Positions 46,346 to 60,073 of a stretch of 64,000 bases of DNA are shown here, piece by piece. The notes below the pieces were generated by a model that had not been told where the DNA came from, searched no databases, and saw nothing but the letters and a program-made list of their open reading frames with translations. The DNA comes from Cyprinodon diabolis. Lineage: Eukaryota; Chordata; Actinopteri; Cyprinodontiformes; Cyprinodontidae. The stretch's first letter is position 1, and the number at the start of each line of letters is the position of its first letter. The stretch lies in contig CM060081.1 of assembly GCA_030533445.1 (NCBI GenBank), positions 2,634,315-2,698,314 on the forward strand, written 5' to 3'. The position numbers and the translations under genes were made by a program.

Positions 46346-49300
46346 CTGAAATAAAAGAATAGACAATAATAAACCACCATATAAATATTAGCATTATAAA
46401 GTTGCTGTCATTAGTAGAGTGGCCAGATGTCCGGCTTTAGGCCAGTCCAGATGTTCATTGCTCTGTCCGGTGTCCTGATGCCTATTTTTCCCATTTCTTC
46501 TGGGCTGCCGCACAATATCCAATCAAAGAAGCTAAAAATAAATGCATGGAATGATTGGCTAAGAGCGGTGCCGTGTCAGATAAATGATTTTAAATCTTAA
46601 AATCCTTAATACATTTATTTTTGAAGGCAGCTCAGGTATAAATAACAGCTGTTATTTCTTTTGTAGAACATAAAAACACAAGAATGATGCTAAATATCCA
46701 CTTTTTTTTCTTAAAGATAAAAATAGTTCTATTTAATTGACTTCTACTTCTAAAAATACGACAAAGACAAACAGAGCAACTCTATTTACACTGGTTCTAT
46801 GTTTCTAGATTTCCACACGGTCCATAAGTAAATGAGTACAAACATTAACGTTTGGTAAATAATGCTTGAATCTGGCTGTTTATTTTGGATACTATTACAT
46901 TACAGATAAGATAGTGTTGTATTGTCTTTTATAATTGTTAAAAGTGATTTTATATTTGAATAAAAATAGGCTAATTCTTAGTGTTGTGTTTGTAGATGAT
47001 GCCACTAAAAAGAAAATAGACATAAGGAGCTATTTAAACAGTCAGACAGTAGCAATATAGGATAATATAAAAGGTTGTGTTACATTTAATCCTTTACTAT
47101 TAAAAACAAACTTGTATAATAGAAACATTATATGATTGTAAGAAACCCAGATATAATGCTTAGGGTGAAGCAGCTGCCCTTCAGTGCTGCATGATGGAAG
47201 AAATGTGTTTGGAAAGTTACCATAAAATTAGGGCTGAAACTAATGATTATTTAGCAAATTGATTAATCTGTCGATTATTTTTAGCCAAAGGTTCCTTAAA
47301 GAAGATTTTTTACTAAATTAAACCACTCTTGAGGAGTTCTGGATGGAGAATATTGACAGACAAAAAAATTTTTTTTGATCTTAAATGCAAAATGTTTACA
47401 TATTTTTTACAATCTTGGTATAATTCCTGCTCTAAGTGGGTCGCTCTATCGGCTAAAGGCCCATTTTAGTGGCCCTATACTTCAGTTAACGATTAATCAA
47501 TTAATAAATTAGGTGACGATTATTTAAACAATTGATTAATTTGATTAATTGTTCCAGCCCAAGATAAAATACGTGAAATGGGCTACAAAGAGTAACTACA
47601 GCCCAGATGTACTACTTGTATAGTGAAGTTAATATTTTAAACGCTCAGTGTCAGTTCCTCTTATAGTTCAAGTGAAAATGTAAATACATTTATTTACCTT
47701 CTCTTTAATGTATTATATTGCATGACACAGAGAGAGCAGATTAGATAAAAAAAAATAAGAGTGGGTTTTACCTCTGTTTACCTCTAAAAAATTCTATTTC
47801 TTCAAAAGAAAATGCAGGATAAATTCACATATAACAGACATGTTTAGACTATATTTGGTTAAATTGGCACGTATTTACTTTCTGTCTTAGTCGCTGGTAG
47901 GTTTGAATGCAAACCTTTTCAAAGTGGAAAAAACTCCTAATTCCATATTGATCAGAGCCAGTGATGCTTCAAGCATTGATAAACAGCATCTAGTGCATGT
48001 AGTGCTTATAAGATTTATATTAATGTAGCAAGAAATGCTGCTGTTCTCTTTTAAAAAAATGTGCCCTGATGCTCACATTAAGCATAAAAAAAGAGCATGA
48101 ATATTTTTTCAAAGGTACCAATGACGTCAGACCAATCAAACTGAAGACAAACAGTGTCCCTACCAAAGTTCTTTCTTTCCTCGCTGCAGCTGTTGGACTG
48201 AAGATCCTAATGACCCCATTAACCTGTTCATCAACATCCCTGTTCTTAATTGCTGCTTATTTGTTTGTAAACAATCCTTTTCGTTTTTTAATGGATAATT
48301 GTCAATCCACTGTTTTTAAATCCAGTGTGTAGGTTTTTAGAACTGGACAGTGTTTGCGTTCCCTTGTAACCTCTATAAACATGTTTTAATCTCACCCTTG
48401 GCCTAGACCTGTCCGCTCCAGCCACCTCTGGAAGGTTGTGGGGCTTCTGGTCCTTCTCGGTCAGGTCGTCTCCTCCCCGATGCTCTGACTGCAGCTCCTC
48501 TTGTTTCTGCTCTGCTCTGCAGTCTGCACCCTCTGGTGTCTCCTTATGTTCCTGATCCTTCAGGGCTTCCTCTGTAATCTCTTCCACAACAGAAAGGGGC
48601 CTGGTTAAACCATCGGATTCTAACTGGGACCCATCATTTCCAAGGAGAATCGCCTCCTTGCTTTTATAGACATTTATACTAAAACTGAGAGTTTTTGAGA
48701 ATTTGCCAAAACTTTGCAGATCAACCTCCAGATGTTTACAAGACAGTGTGGAATGATACAAGGTGTTCAGTCAGACGCTTAAGCCCCACAGATAAATAGC
48801 ACTTAAATAAACTCAGTTGTTTGTACATTAAAATTTTTGTCAAGTTTTTCCCACTTTAACAAAAAATGAGATCCAACTATAAAAAAAAAATATCTCAAAA
48901 CTTGTTTGGTTGTTTTTCCGATTGCCGTTACATTCTTTGAATAGATCTAAAGACTGCCTAATAGTGATGAATTTGGACCATCCGTTTCTCAAAGCAGATT
49001 TTGCAAAACCTCTGTTTCTGTTGCCATAGTAACATCCTCCAGAGCTAACCTGGTCAGCAGCAGGTTATCTTCAGTAAACTCAGTTTCCTCTGTCTCCGCT
49101 CTCCTTACAACCAATCACACTGTCTGATTTCCTGATTTAGTCAGATTTTGGTCCTAGTTTAGTGCATAAAAACATCAGTCCCTAGGCCCGTCAGACACAT
49201 TCGTTTTTAAAAACAAACATTGCATGTCCGTCTGACAAGGATCTTATTAAAGAATCACCGAAATTAATTGGTTTTTGGTTTTTTGATAACTGGTTTTTGG

Positions 49301-52300
49301 TTTAATTTGAGTGAAATACTGAGATCGTTTTATTTTTATTTAGCAATATTTACAGCAGATGAAGAACTCCTGGGATTATTTTCATATTCTGTCAGCAGGT
49401 GAAGATGAAGAGTAAAAAACGTTGTTGTATAGTTATTCCGAGGCTTTTACTTTGGTAGTTTACTTCCGCTTTTCGGCAAGTTAATTTGCATATTAGCTAA
49501 ATATTTACCTGCTAAATAAATATTCAGCTCCAAACTAAATTGTTATTTAACAAACAAAATATTTAGCTTACAAATTAAATATTTAATTTGGAGCTGAATA
49601 TTTCTTTAAAAAACTAAATATTTAATTTGCAAACTAAATATTTATCTCCAAACAATATTTATTTAACAAAGTAAGATTTTTTTAAATAAATGACTGATAT
49701 ACTGAAAAAATGACTTGCAAAAAAGTAAACCCCTTATTTCTCTCCTAAAACTCGCTGAATAACCATGAATATTGCTCCTAATTTTTGACTGCTGAATTTT
49801 ACAAACCGCCCATAGTTTAGGAGAGTGGAGCCAGAGGACGAGTTTACTGAGGAAAACCTGCTGCCGACCAGGGTAGTAGGATGTTACTATGGCAACAGAA
49901 ACAGAGGATGAAGGAAACTCTCTTTGTGAAATGGAAAACTCTGAGTTCCCTTGACTTCAGGTTTAGGAAAGCAGCTTTGTGAAACAGACCCCCGGATGAT
50001 TCCCTTCTGCAAACAGTGGGATCTGCTGCCATCTGGTGGTTGAATGAGGTCTCTGCCTACAGCTTCCAGAGCAGGGCACTGGCGTTGGAGGAACCAAATA
50101 AAAAGTATAAAGGGTATAGTAAGTAGAATTCGCCAACATTTCTTGTTTTCTTGCAGTAAAGATCTGCACCATGTGAGTCATCATTTCATTCTGGTGAAGG
50201 ATATATAAATAATGTTTTACACTATGGGAATAGCAGATATCCAATGTGAGATGGGGCTTATTTATAACCCGCTTTTCCATAAAGGAAGCCATTGTCTTCA
50301 TCCCACACTTCCTATAAACCTAGAAGTTTTTACTCTTCCTCTTCAGAAGCGATTATCTGTTTCTTTATCAGGTCGACACGGTGGAGCAGTTGGTACCACA
50401 GCAAAAAGTACTGCATTCACCCAACCTGGAGTTCATGCATGGTTCTCACTGCAGCTTCCCCCTCCAGTCAAAAATCAGGTTAAATGGCCTCGCTGAATCG
50501 TCCCCAGGCGTGACTAGATGTGTGCATGTTTTGTTGACCTGTACTTTCCACAGTTGCCCTATGATGGACTGGTAACTTATCATGGATTAACTGGTGGATA
50601 GATCCCAGCCGCTCTACAGGGACTGACAATGTACCCCCTTGTCTGTCTAAATGGATTCCTGCATGATGTGTATTTGATCATATATAACATCCAGATGCCT
50701 AATAATATGAAAAAGTAATGTGTATATACCTGCAGTGGAGCTTGTGGCGTCTCCGGTTCTTTCCGTGTGACCAGAAGCAGAATGTACAGGGATTACCTCA
50801 TGTTTTTTAGAGGATGTCTTCCTTTGATCATTCTGTGTCTGTTGTGGACATAGTTTTATTGTGGAGGATGATTGGTCAGAAGGCTCCACTCCTTTCAGCT
50901 TCATGTTTGGATGGTTGGTTGAACTCTGGCCAACACATTCTGGAGGTTCTGTTTGTTGGTTGGGTTGTCTCCTGACACTGGAGCTGTTCATGAAAAATGG
51001 AACGACTCCTCCATCCATGCCTGTGGCACTGGTGGCCTGTTTGAGGGACTCTGAACTGTCTGTCCTGCTGACTTTGCCCATTGCTGCTCCACCACATCTT
51101 TTAAACACATCTGCACCACAGGAAGTCCCGGGATGTTCAGGGTCCTGTTGGCTTTTCTCCAGATTTCCACTGTTCTGGTTTCCTGCTTTGGTAGAAAGGG
51201 ATCCCCCGCTGATTTTCCTTTGTCCAGGCGGTGTTTTTGAGATGATTTCAGTCCTTTTGTGACCCGTGTTTGATAAGAAATGCTCCTCAGCACAAAGGTT
51301 TGCAGAGAGAACCTGTTTGGTCTCTGAAGTTTGGTTCCCTGCTGACTTTGAGCCTCTGGATGAAGCAGAGGTTGCCATAATACAACCTGCAGAGTTTCGA
51401 GTCTGTGTGACGATGATGGAATGGCCATTGCTGTGTGAGTTTGGTGCTTTAGGAGGGATGGATTTGGTTAACAATGCTGTTTTACAAGCATCTCCTCTAT
51501 TAATCTCCTGTTGGTTTAGTCCAACTAAACACTCCAGTCTGTCACTCTCTGTTTGATGCTGTAGTTGTTCATTTATACTTAAGACATTGCTAGTTTTGAT
51601 TGAGAGATTTTTCCGGACACCATCTGGTGTCATAACTTCCATATCACAGATCTGTGACAAACCAGAACACGGTTGACGTTCAATTTGAGGAGCAATGAGA
51701 GCCATCTGCTCATCAGATATGATTTGAAGACAGATCTGGAGGTCTGCAGTATGAACATGAAAGACATTTTGAGCTTGTTGGTCCAGTGGCATAATCCCAC
51801 AGGGTAAAACTGGGCCATTTGGGTCAACACTGGATTTGCTTCCAGGTTCTGCTGGGTCTGGCACATGTCCCTGAGGAGGGTTAGAGCCTTGGTAGGAGAG
51901 ATTATGAGGAAGGCCCGTGATGGTGGCAGCTGATTTCTGATTATACGTGGTGGGCGGATGCAGCACTGGAGCTGCAGGTGCGAGAGATCTCAGTGACTGT
52001 TCAAGCATTGAGTCAGTTCCAGCTTTTGAACAATGCATTAAAGTGCTGCATAGACCACTTGTATAGTCCTGAAAGCAGCTTGTGGTTATAGTGGTTGCTG
52101 CAAACTGCCTCTGCATGACAGATACACCAGATGCCATTGTGTAGCTGTGTTGTGATGTTTTGACTTGACACAGACTTGTGACTGTGCAAGGTAAGGCAAG
52201 GTGGTCTGGAGTTTGTATGGACGGTAAACGGACCGGGTTTCTGAAGAGGTTCACAGAAGCCGTCACAAGGGCTTGGTTGGAGTGAGCAGATAAAGCAGTG

Positions 52301-55300
52301 GGATTATAGCCCTCCACTGCATTTGGTTTAACCCCTAGTTGTGATAGAGATATAGGGTGGGGTTCCTGGGCATTTGGTAACTTCAGCTGGTACTTGGGGA
52401 GGAAGCTGCTCTTGGCAGCAATAGGCACTGAAACAGCTGCTGAATTGCTAATCTGAGAAACAAGGAGGGATCCTTTTAACTCGGGAGACTTTGGGATCTT
52501 TTTGGCTGGATTGAAAGTAAAATCTGCCTCCTGCGGAGCTGTGCCTTCAGTGACAGATGCAGGGTGTAGAGTGGGGGTGGTTGGGTGAGTCTGCATCAGC
52601 AGAGGTGAAATGTCTTCTTCCACAGTTTTTTGCTTTTTCCTGTCAGATGGAATCTGGCCATCGCAGGGCTCTGTCATGGAGTGGGAATGTTTAGGAACAT
52701 TTAATAATCTCCCTGCCTCTCTTTGGCTCAGAGACTCCATTATGGGGCAAGGTGCCGGTCTGGCAGCAGGTAATTGCAACCCTGAGCTCGACAGGTGCCT
52801 CCTGAGTGGAGCATTCACAGGGTTAGCTGTTTGATCCACAGAGGAGACCAGGGAAAGATTGGCAGAGAGGGGCGCTGAATCGGATCTTGTAGCAGTTTCT
52901 CTGTGGACCACTGAAAGCGGTTTCTGTTGACCATGAACTGCCTCCTGAAGTAGGTTGGTTGAACATTTCCTCCCTTTCAAAGCAGCAGTATCTCCACTTT
53001 TGTCCGTATTGTAGAGCTTTTTAAATGTTCCACCCCCGTACATGTACCACTTGTTGTAGGCAAACTTCTGTTCTTTCTTCTTCCGGACCTTTCTACTGTT
53101 TGGTTCTCCAACTATGTCGCTGCCATCTCCGTCACAGCCGGGTCTGCTGGTGCACGCCTCCTCCACAGATGAAGTGGTGAGGAGGCTGTCTGTTGCGTGG
53201 TTGCAGTCTACGGCTGTCTGCCGGACCAGTGGGCGGTGAACAGATGATTGCTGGTTCACAGGCTTCTTAAGTAAACCTGTTGGGTTGATCTTGCCAGAAC
53301 TTTCGGTTACATAATCTCTCTGGTTTGATAAGGTCGGGCTGCTTGTCTCTGGCTGCAGGAGGGAAACGCTGAAAGGCAGGGAGTTGCTGCGTGTTAAGGA
53401 TCCATGCTCGGTGCAGGAGGAGCCCTGAGTAGGGACAGAACTGTAGAGTCCAGACTTGGTTTGCCTTTGGAGCCCAATATTCTGAGCTGGGCCCGCTCTC
53501 ATGTCAAAGTGGAAGGAGTCCTTGTAGGTGTACGGCATTGGAAGGTCAATGCTTCCTTGCTTTGACAATACAGTCTTTCTTGGCCTTACATTTTCAAGTT
53601 TTTTGTCCTCCACAACTGCAGTGTTCTCTGAAATCAGCTTGGATATTCTCTCCTCCAGCTTCCTCTGCTCCTGCACCCGCACCTTGCCTTTGTAATCCCT
53701 TCCAGCCTGGCCTTCGGTTTCCTGGGCCTCCTCATCATTCTCCCTGCTGGCTTTAGATTGGTCATCCACACTGTTTTCAGCTAAGACACTGTTGGGACTG
53801 GGGTAGTGATCACTGCTCTCGCTGAAGCCAGAGTCTGTGCTTTCGTGACTCTGGGATTTCCCTCTAGATGCAGAGCTTTCCCACTGTTTGGAGAACAGGG
53901 TGGCTTCCTGTCTCTGAAGCTGTAGGTGCCTGCTGAAGGTCAAAGACTGTTTTAAACTTTCTGTCTTCCCTTTGTCCCCCTCTGCTGTGAGTTTGGTTTC
54001 TGGATTAGGAGCAGTTGAGCTGGGCTCTTTCTGTTCGCTGACAGAACTTTGCATCTCGGTATACTTTGCCTCACCACTCAGCTCCTCACATGGCTCATCC
54101 AGAGACAAACTGGAGGAACATGTCTCTCTGGAGCTGTACATGCTGTCTAGACTGCCCGGGTTGCTCTGCTCTGATTCCGATGACTGCCGGGCATGTGCCT
54201 GAGTTTGTCTGTGTTTGTACAGGTTGCTCTGGGTCTTAAAAGATACTCCACAGGTGGTGCAGGGATATGGTCGCTCTCCTGTGTGGCAGCGGAGGTGCTT
54301 CTCCAGGACACTGGGCTTCATGCAATCCCGTCCACAGTGAGGACACACGTGTTTGCCTGCAGACTTCGGTTTGACTGCCGGAGCAGCAGCAGCGGGTCCA
54401 TTGCATCCCAGCTTAGGCTGCGGGTCACCAGCAAGGTGCAGAGTCAGGAAGGGGAGTGTCTCCTTGGCATAGAGAGCTGGCATGGTCAGGTGGAGGCCGC
54501 TCGTTAATCTGGCCTCTGCAGGAGGTTGAGGGTAAGGCTGTAAAGGCACAGTTGGAACTGCTTGGATGTAAACCGCCGTTAGAGGCGACTGGATGTCCAG
54601 TCTTTTCTCTGCCTGTGCTCCGACTGAGCTGATATTTACTGGAACACTTGCCAGTCGCGGCTTTCCAGTCTCCATGGCAACGCTGAAACTGTCGTGATGA
54701 ACCAGTGTTGGGTCTCTAATTACCTGTAAGATAAGGACATTTGTTTTAATTTTTTCTTGGCCCCAGGGGCCACTGGATTTATTCAGGCAGATTGTCAGAA
54801 AGGACAGAGAGGAACTAAGCAGGTGATGAAGACAGAAAAGTCCTGTTCATCTACGCAGAGAGCTGCTCATGTTCACTACCCTCCAGTATCTGAAACAGAA
54901 ACACATCCACATCTAAACGGCATCACTATGGCGATGAGTTAGGGGAGAGGGCAGGCGTCTTAGTTTGAGGCAAAGTTAAGAAGAGAAAAGAAAAGATGAA
55001 GTAAGCTGGAGAATGGAGCAGAAAGTCACAGAAACCTCCAGGTTCTACTCTCCCTGTATTGTGTGGAGGTGTCTGGTACATTTCTGCATGTGAAACATTA
55101 TTTCCATTTGTTCTGCTAAGGAGGGTTTAAAAGCACTGAGTTGGCATGGAGCATCATCTTTTGCTGGCTGAGGAGCATAAGCACGCCCACGCAGCATGGA
55201 GGCTTTCTGTTGTTGTGTACAGAGGGAAGTTTTCTGCTGGTCGCATTAAACAAAAAGCTCTGTGTGCACGCCATTTACCCCTGACATTATCCTCTGCATG

Positions 55301-58300
55301 TAGCAGTGGAGCTCAACCTGCTTTCACTTCCTTCTCACCATATAAATCAACTCGCATTGTTTCACCCGTTGCGGCTGAAGAGAAGCGAGCGTTAAAATGT
55401 GGATTAATAACTACAGGTCCTGATTGTGTTATTGGCTTAAATGGATCCCAAAAGCATGTTCAGGAAAAAGTATTAACAATAAGCAAATATTAGTCCAGTG
55501 AAAATACAAATTAACTATGGATGTAATCAGTGATTTTTCAAGAAGTAAAATGATTCAAATCTAGAACAACATAGAGAAACATCAGAGCAAAGTCCATCTG
55601 TGCAGCTGAGCAGGAAGAAAGCAGGACAGGTAGCATCTAACAGGGAGCGGGAAGAGTTGAGGAATCAGGCAGATCTCACTCACCAGCGGGATGTTCAGCC
55701 TGATCGGAGCCTCATTCTCACTCACATTCCTCTGCTCTTCTCGCTTTGACAAGAACCGTTTCTTGTGCTGAGGAAGCGGAAGACATGCAAATGAGACACA
55801 ATGAGAGGGAGGGAGGGATGGAGGGAGAGGTGATGCATGCTGGGGGGGGCAGAGATTACACAAAGAGAGCAGCAGGAGAGTCAGGCTCAGTGAAATGAAA
55901 GTGTTTGGTAGCAAAGTGAAAGCATGCGCCTCCTGACAGGGGAGGGAGAACTTACCCTGAGCAGCTGACTTCAGCCTCAACGGTACCTGACTTCACTTTA
56001 ACACCCACCCACCCACTCACTGCCACCCACACAGCCTCGCACATCCACACAGCCTGCAGAGAACAGCCCACTTTCTGTCTTCACCGGGTGAACTTCCAAC
56101 ACACTGATGGAGCAGGCTGGCATTTCAGCTGCTTTCTCATTAAAACAGACTTCCTGATTAATGGAGCAGCTGCTGTTTAGTGATTCTGGAAGCTAACCGG
56201 GGACAGGCGTGTCTCTGGAGGTCGCTTTTATTCACCCTGATTAGAAGCTAATTGAACCCATAAAGGAGCCATCAGCAGAGTTCATTGAGTCCCAGTGGAG
56301 AGGAGACAGAAAAAAACACCCCATCCTCACCAGTTTGAGTGAATTTACACCCAGGGCCTGGCTTTAAAGATGACAAACAAGGAGTGATACATTGCATGAG
56401 CCAAAGAAAGAAAAAAGTGTGCAACAGGTGGGTGTGCTGCAGATGATACCACATGCAACCGACTGGGTTCTTCTCCATTGAATGAGCAGATTTGTGGTCC
56501 CATAGAGATAGACAGACCCCGCATCATCAGGTGAGAGGGGTGCCGACAGAGCGGCCATCTTATGTCAGACAAAGCTGCTGTCAGTGACAATACACATCAA
56601 TTGAGGTTAACCTTACTTTATGAGTTTAGAGTTTTGGAAGAAGTTTAACCAAACCTTTAAAATCCCTTTAGTACCACAACATAAATTTACCATTCACTAC
56701 AATTTGACAAAAAGTCTTTACAATGACAATAAATAAATCAAAATGAATATTGAAATGAATAAAAATACTAAATAATACAACAAAGTTTCCTTTATATGTC
56801 ATAATACTCATTATCAAAGAGCAATCCTTAAAAATACTGCATAATTATAATATACTGTATAAATATATAATATTTGTAAAACATAATCTTATAATATATT
56901 AATATAAAACTGTGTTTATCATATTAATATGTAATAACAAAATATATCACTTTGAATATATCTCATCCAGTTTGAGTTCAGTTTAAATGGTTTTTGATCT
57001 AAATAAATCTGTGTAATCTAGCTGAAAGGTCATTTTAAAATTTTATTTGTTCTTTTAAGTGGTTGTAACATGTCAGAGATTATTGTAATATTATCTCTAA
57101 CTCGTCTTTTGTGTGATTGAAATGAGATCTATGGCGCCTCCCATTCATTCTGACAGCTGCTGTCTTAACTGTGGTCTGATCCAAGATGGCCACCCTTGCT
57201 GCCGATAGCGTCCAATGAGGCGTCTACATATATAACGTCAATGGGTGGCCCTACTCGCAGCTTAAGAACAGCAGTGAAAAAAGGGTGATGATAATGACAG
57301 GTGTCTAAAACACACACTATAGGAGAAAGAAAATCCCTCTGACTACAAGTTACCCGAGGCTCACGTGGACTATGGTCCAGGAAGGATGCTGGAACAGAAC
57401 CCATCAAAGAACCTCTGTCTTAAAGAAACAGCCAGTTTCTCATTACTGTTCATCTGATCCTCCTGTTCCAGCTGCTATTTAACTTGCCTTGTACCAGTCA
57501 TTGGAGCCAGATTATTGAAGCCTTTGGTGAGAGTTCTCCAGCATACCTGAGTGTTTTCTGACTGCCTTATCCTGACCTGTTCTGCCTCTCAACCGCTGAG
57601 CCTGCCTGTCCCTTTTCTGATCTGTTTGTCTGACCTGTCTTTGGACTTCTGCTGGATTCTGCCAGTGTACTACTTCCTGACACTGTCCTGGATTTCCCTT
57701 CAGTACCTCTACGGATCTCTGATCTCCTGGCCCTGATTCCTGAGCACATCCTCGACACCGGCTTTGGCTTCGCCCTCTGGATTATCCTGCCTTCCTTCAT
57801 CTGCTTGGTTCTAATCTCCTGCTTGCCCTCTGATCCTTAACTTAAACATCTGGGACTCTCTGGGTGATGCCCGCCGTTTCTTGTTGGCAGCCAACTGGCT
57901 GGAACCAACCTCGTCCTCTGGCTGGGCCTAAACTATGGAACCAGGTTAGTGACTCACATGTTCATCATCATCCACATAGACATGGTCACTAACCTGTGTT
58001 TTCTCCCTGCACAGGTCCCCTCTTTAGCCGTTCTCGCTGTTCAATGCAGATCTGATGCAACTGTCTGTCTGCCTCAAAAACTGGGTCCTCTGTTCTGTGC
58101 CTTGACATAAATCATGCTGTTTAAAAATGCTTTTGTAGAAGTTCAAGGATAAACTTCAGCTTTTTACTCCAGTAAAAGTGTAGAAGTACCATTTTTAAAA
58201 CTGTTTTAAGAATAAAGGTAAGAAATAAGGAATAAGTACGGGAAAAATGTTAAGGACAGAAACTTTACTGTACTAGCCTGTTAGGGAAAATTTTTCTACA

Positions 58301-60017
58301 ATTATGGATGATAATTTCCGTAGACTTAATTTTCTTAGTTTTATAACTAATGGTAACAGTGTCACATTTAACTTTGCATCATCTTGATTCAATTCAATTC
58401 TATAGTAGTTTATTATAGTTTATTTCTATATCACCACCTCACATCATGTCACCTTAAAGGAACTTTCCAGTTCACCAGATCATCCAGTCAGATTGATTCA
58501 AAGTTTTCTATCTAAGGAAAACCAGCTGATTGCACCCGGGAGCCACCGTGTCCGAACGGCCAATGGCATACTGGATGGCACTGTCGTCATTCTCCATCCC
58601 TGCAGCAGATGGCAGACATTCCGACCAGATTAGGGTTATTAATCTGTATTCTATTCAGTTTATTTAATGTCAAGGCACTTTACAGTTCACCAGATCATCC
58701 AGTCAGATTGATTCAAAGTTTTCTATCTAAGGAAAACCAGCTGATTGCATCGACTCATTGACTCTTCAGCAATCCCTCACACTAAGCATGCTTGTAGAGA
58801 CAGTGGAGAGGAAAAACTCCCTTTGAACAGGAAGAAACCTCCAGCAGAACCAGGCTCAGTGTGACTTCAGGGGCTCGCTTTTACATCAAACTTTGCTTTC
58901 ATCAAAGAATCCTCCATTTGCAGCAATTACAGCATTGCAGACCTTTGGCATTCTAGCTGTTAATTTGTTGAGGTAATCTGGAGAAATTGCACCCCACGCT
59001 TCCAGAAGCAGCTCCCACAAGTTGGATTGGTTGGATGGGCACTTCCTGTGTACCATACAGTCAAGCTGCTCCCACAACAGCTCAATGGGGTTCAGATCTG
59101 GTGACTGCGCTGGCCACTACATTACCGATAGAATACCAGCTGCCTGCTTCTGCTCTAAATAGTTCCTGCACAATTTGGAGGTGTGTTTATGGTCATTGTC
59201 CTGTTGTAGGATGAAATTGGCTCCAATCAAGCGCTGTCCACTGGGTATGGCATGGCGTTGCAAAATGGAGTGATAGCCTTCCTTATTCAGAATTCCTTTT
59301 ACCCTGTACAAGTCTCCCACCTTACCAGCACCAAAGCAACCCCAGACCATCACATTACCTCCACCATGCTTAACAGATGGCGTCAGGCATTCTTCCAGCA
59401 TCTTTTCATTTGTTCTGCGTCCCACAAACGTTCTTCTTTGTGATCCAAACACCTCAAACTTGGATTCATCCGTCCACACTACTTTGTTCCAGTCTTCCTC
59501 TGTCCAATGTCTGTGTTATTTTGCCCATCTTAATCTTTTTCTTTTATTGGCCAGTCTCAGATATGGCTTTTTCTTTGCCACTCTGCTATGAAGCCCAGAA
59601 TCCTGCAGCCGCCTCTTTACTGTAGATGCTGACACTGGTGTTTTGCGGGTTCTATTTCATGAAGATGCCAGTTGGGGACCTGTGAGGCGTCTGTGTCTCA
59701 AACTAGAGACTCTAATGTTCTTATCTTCTTGCTCAGTTGTGCAACGCAGCCTCACACTTCTTTTTCCACTCTGCTTAGAGCCTGTTTGTGTTGTCCTCTG
59801 AAGGGAGTAGTACACACCGTTGTAGGAAATGTTCAATTTCTTAGCAATTTCTCGCATGGAATAGTCTTCATTTCTAAGAGCAAGAATAGATTGTCGAGTT
59901 TCAGATGAAAGTTCTCTGTTTCTGGCCATTTTGAGCGTTTAATTGACCCCACAAATGTGATGCTCCAGAAACTCAATCTGCTCAAAGGAAGGTCAGTTTT
60001 GTAGCTTCTGTAACGAG

Positions 60018-60073
<56 letters not shown>

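Noticed and set aside
50861..54507. Several plus-strand open frames of 70-133 codons
   Set aside because: They lie opposite the znf831-like main exon, whose frame is open for almost 4 kb and contains real zinc fingers.
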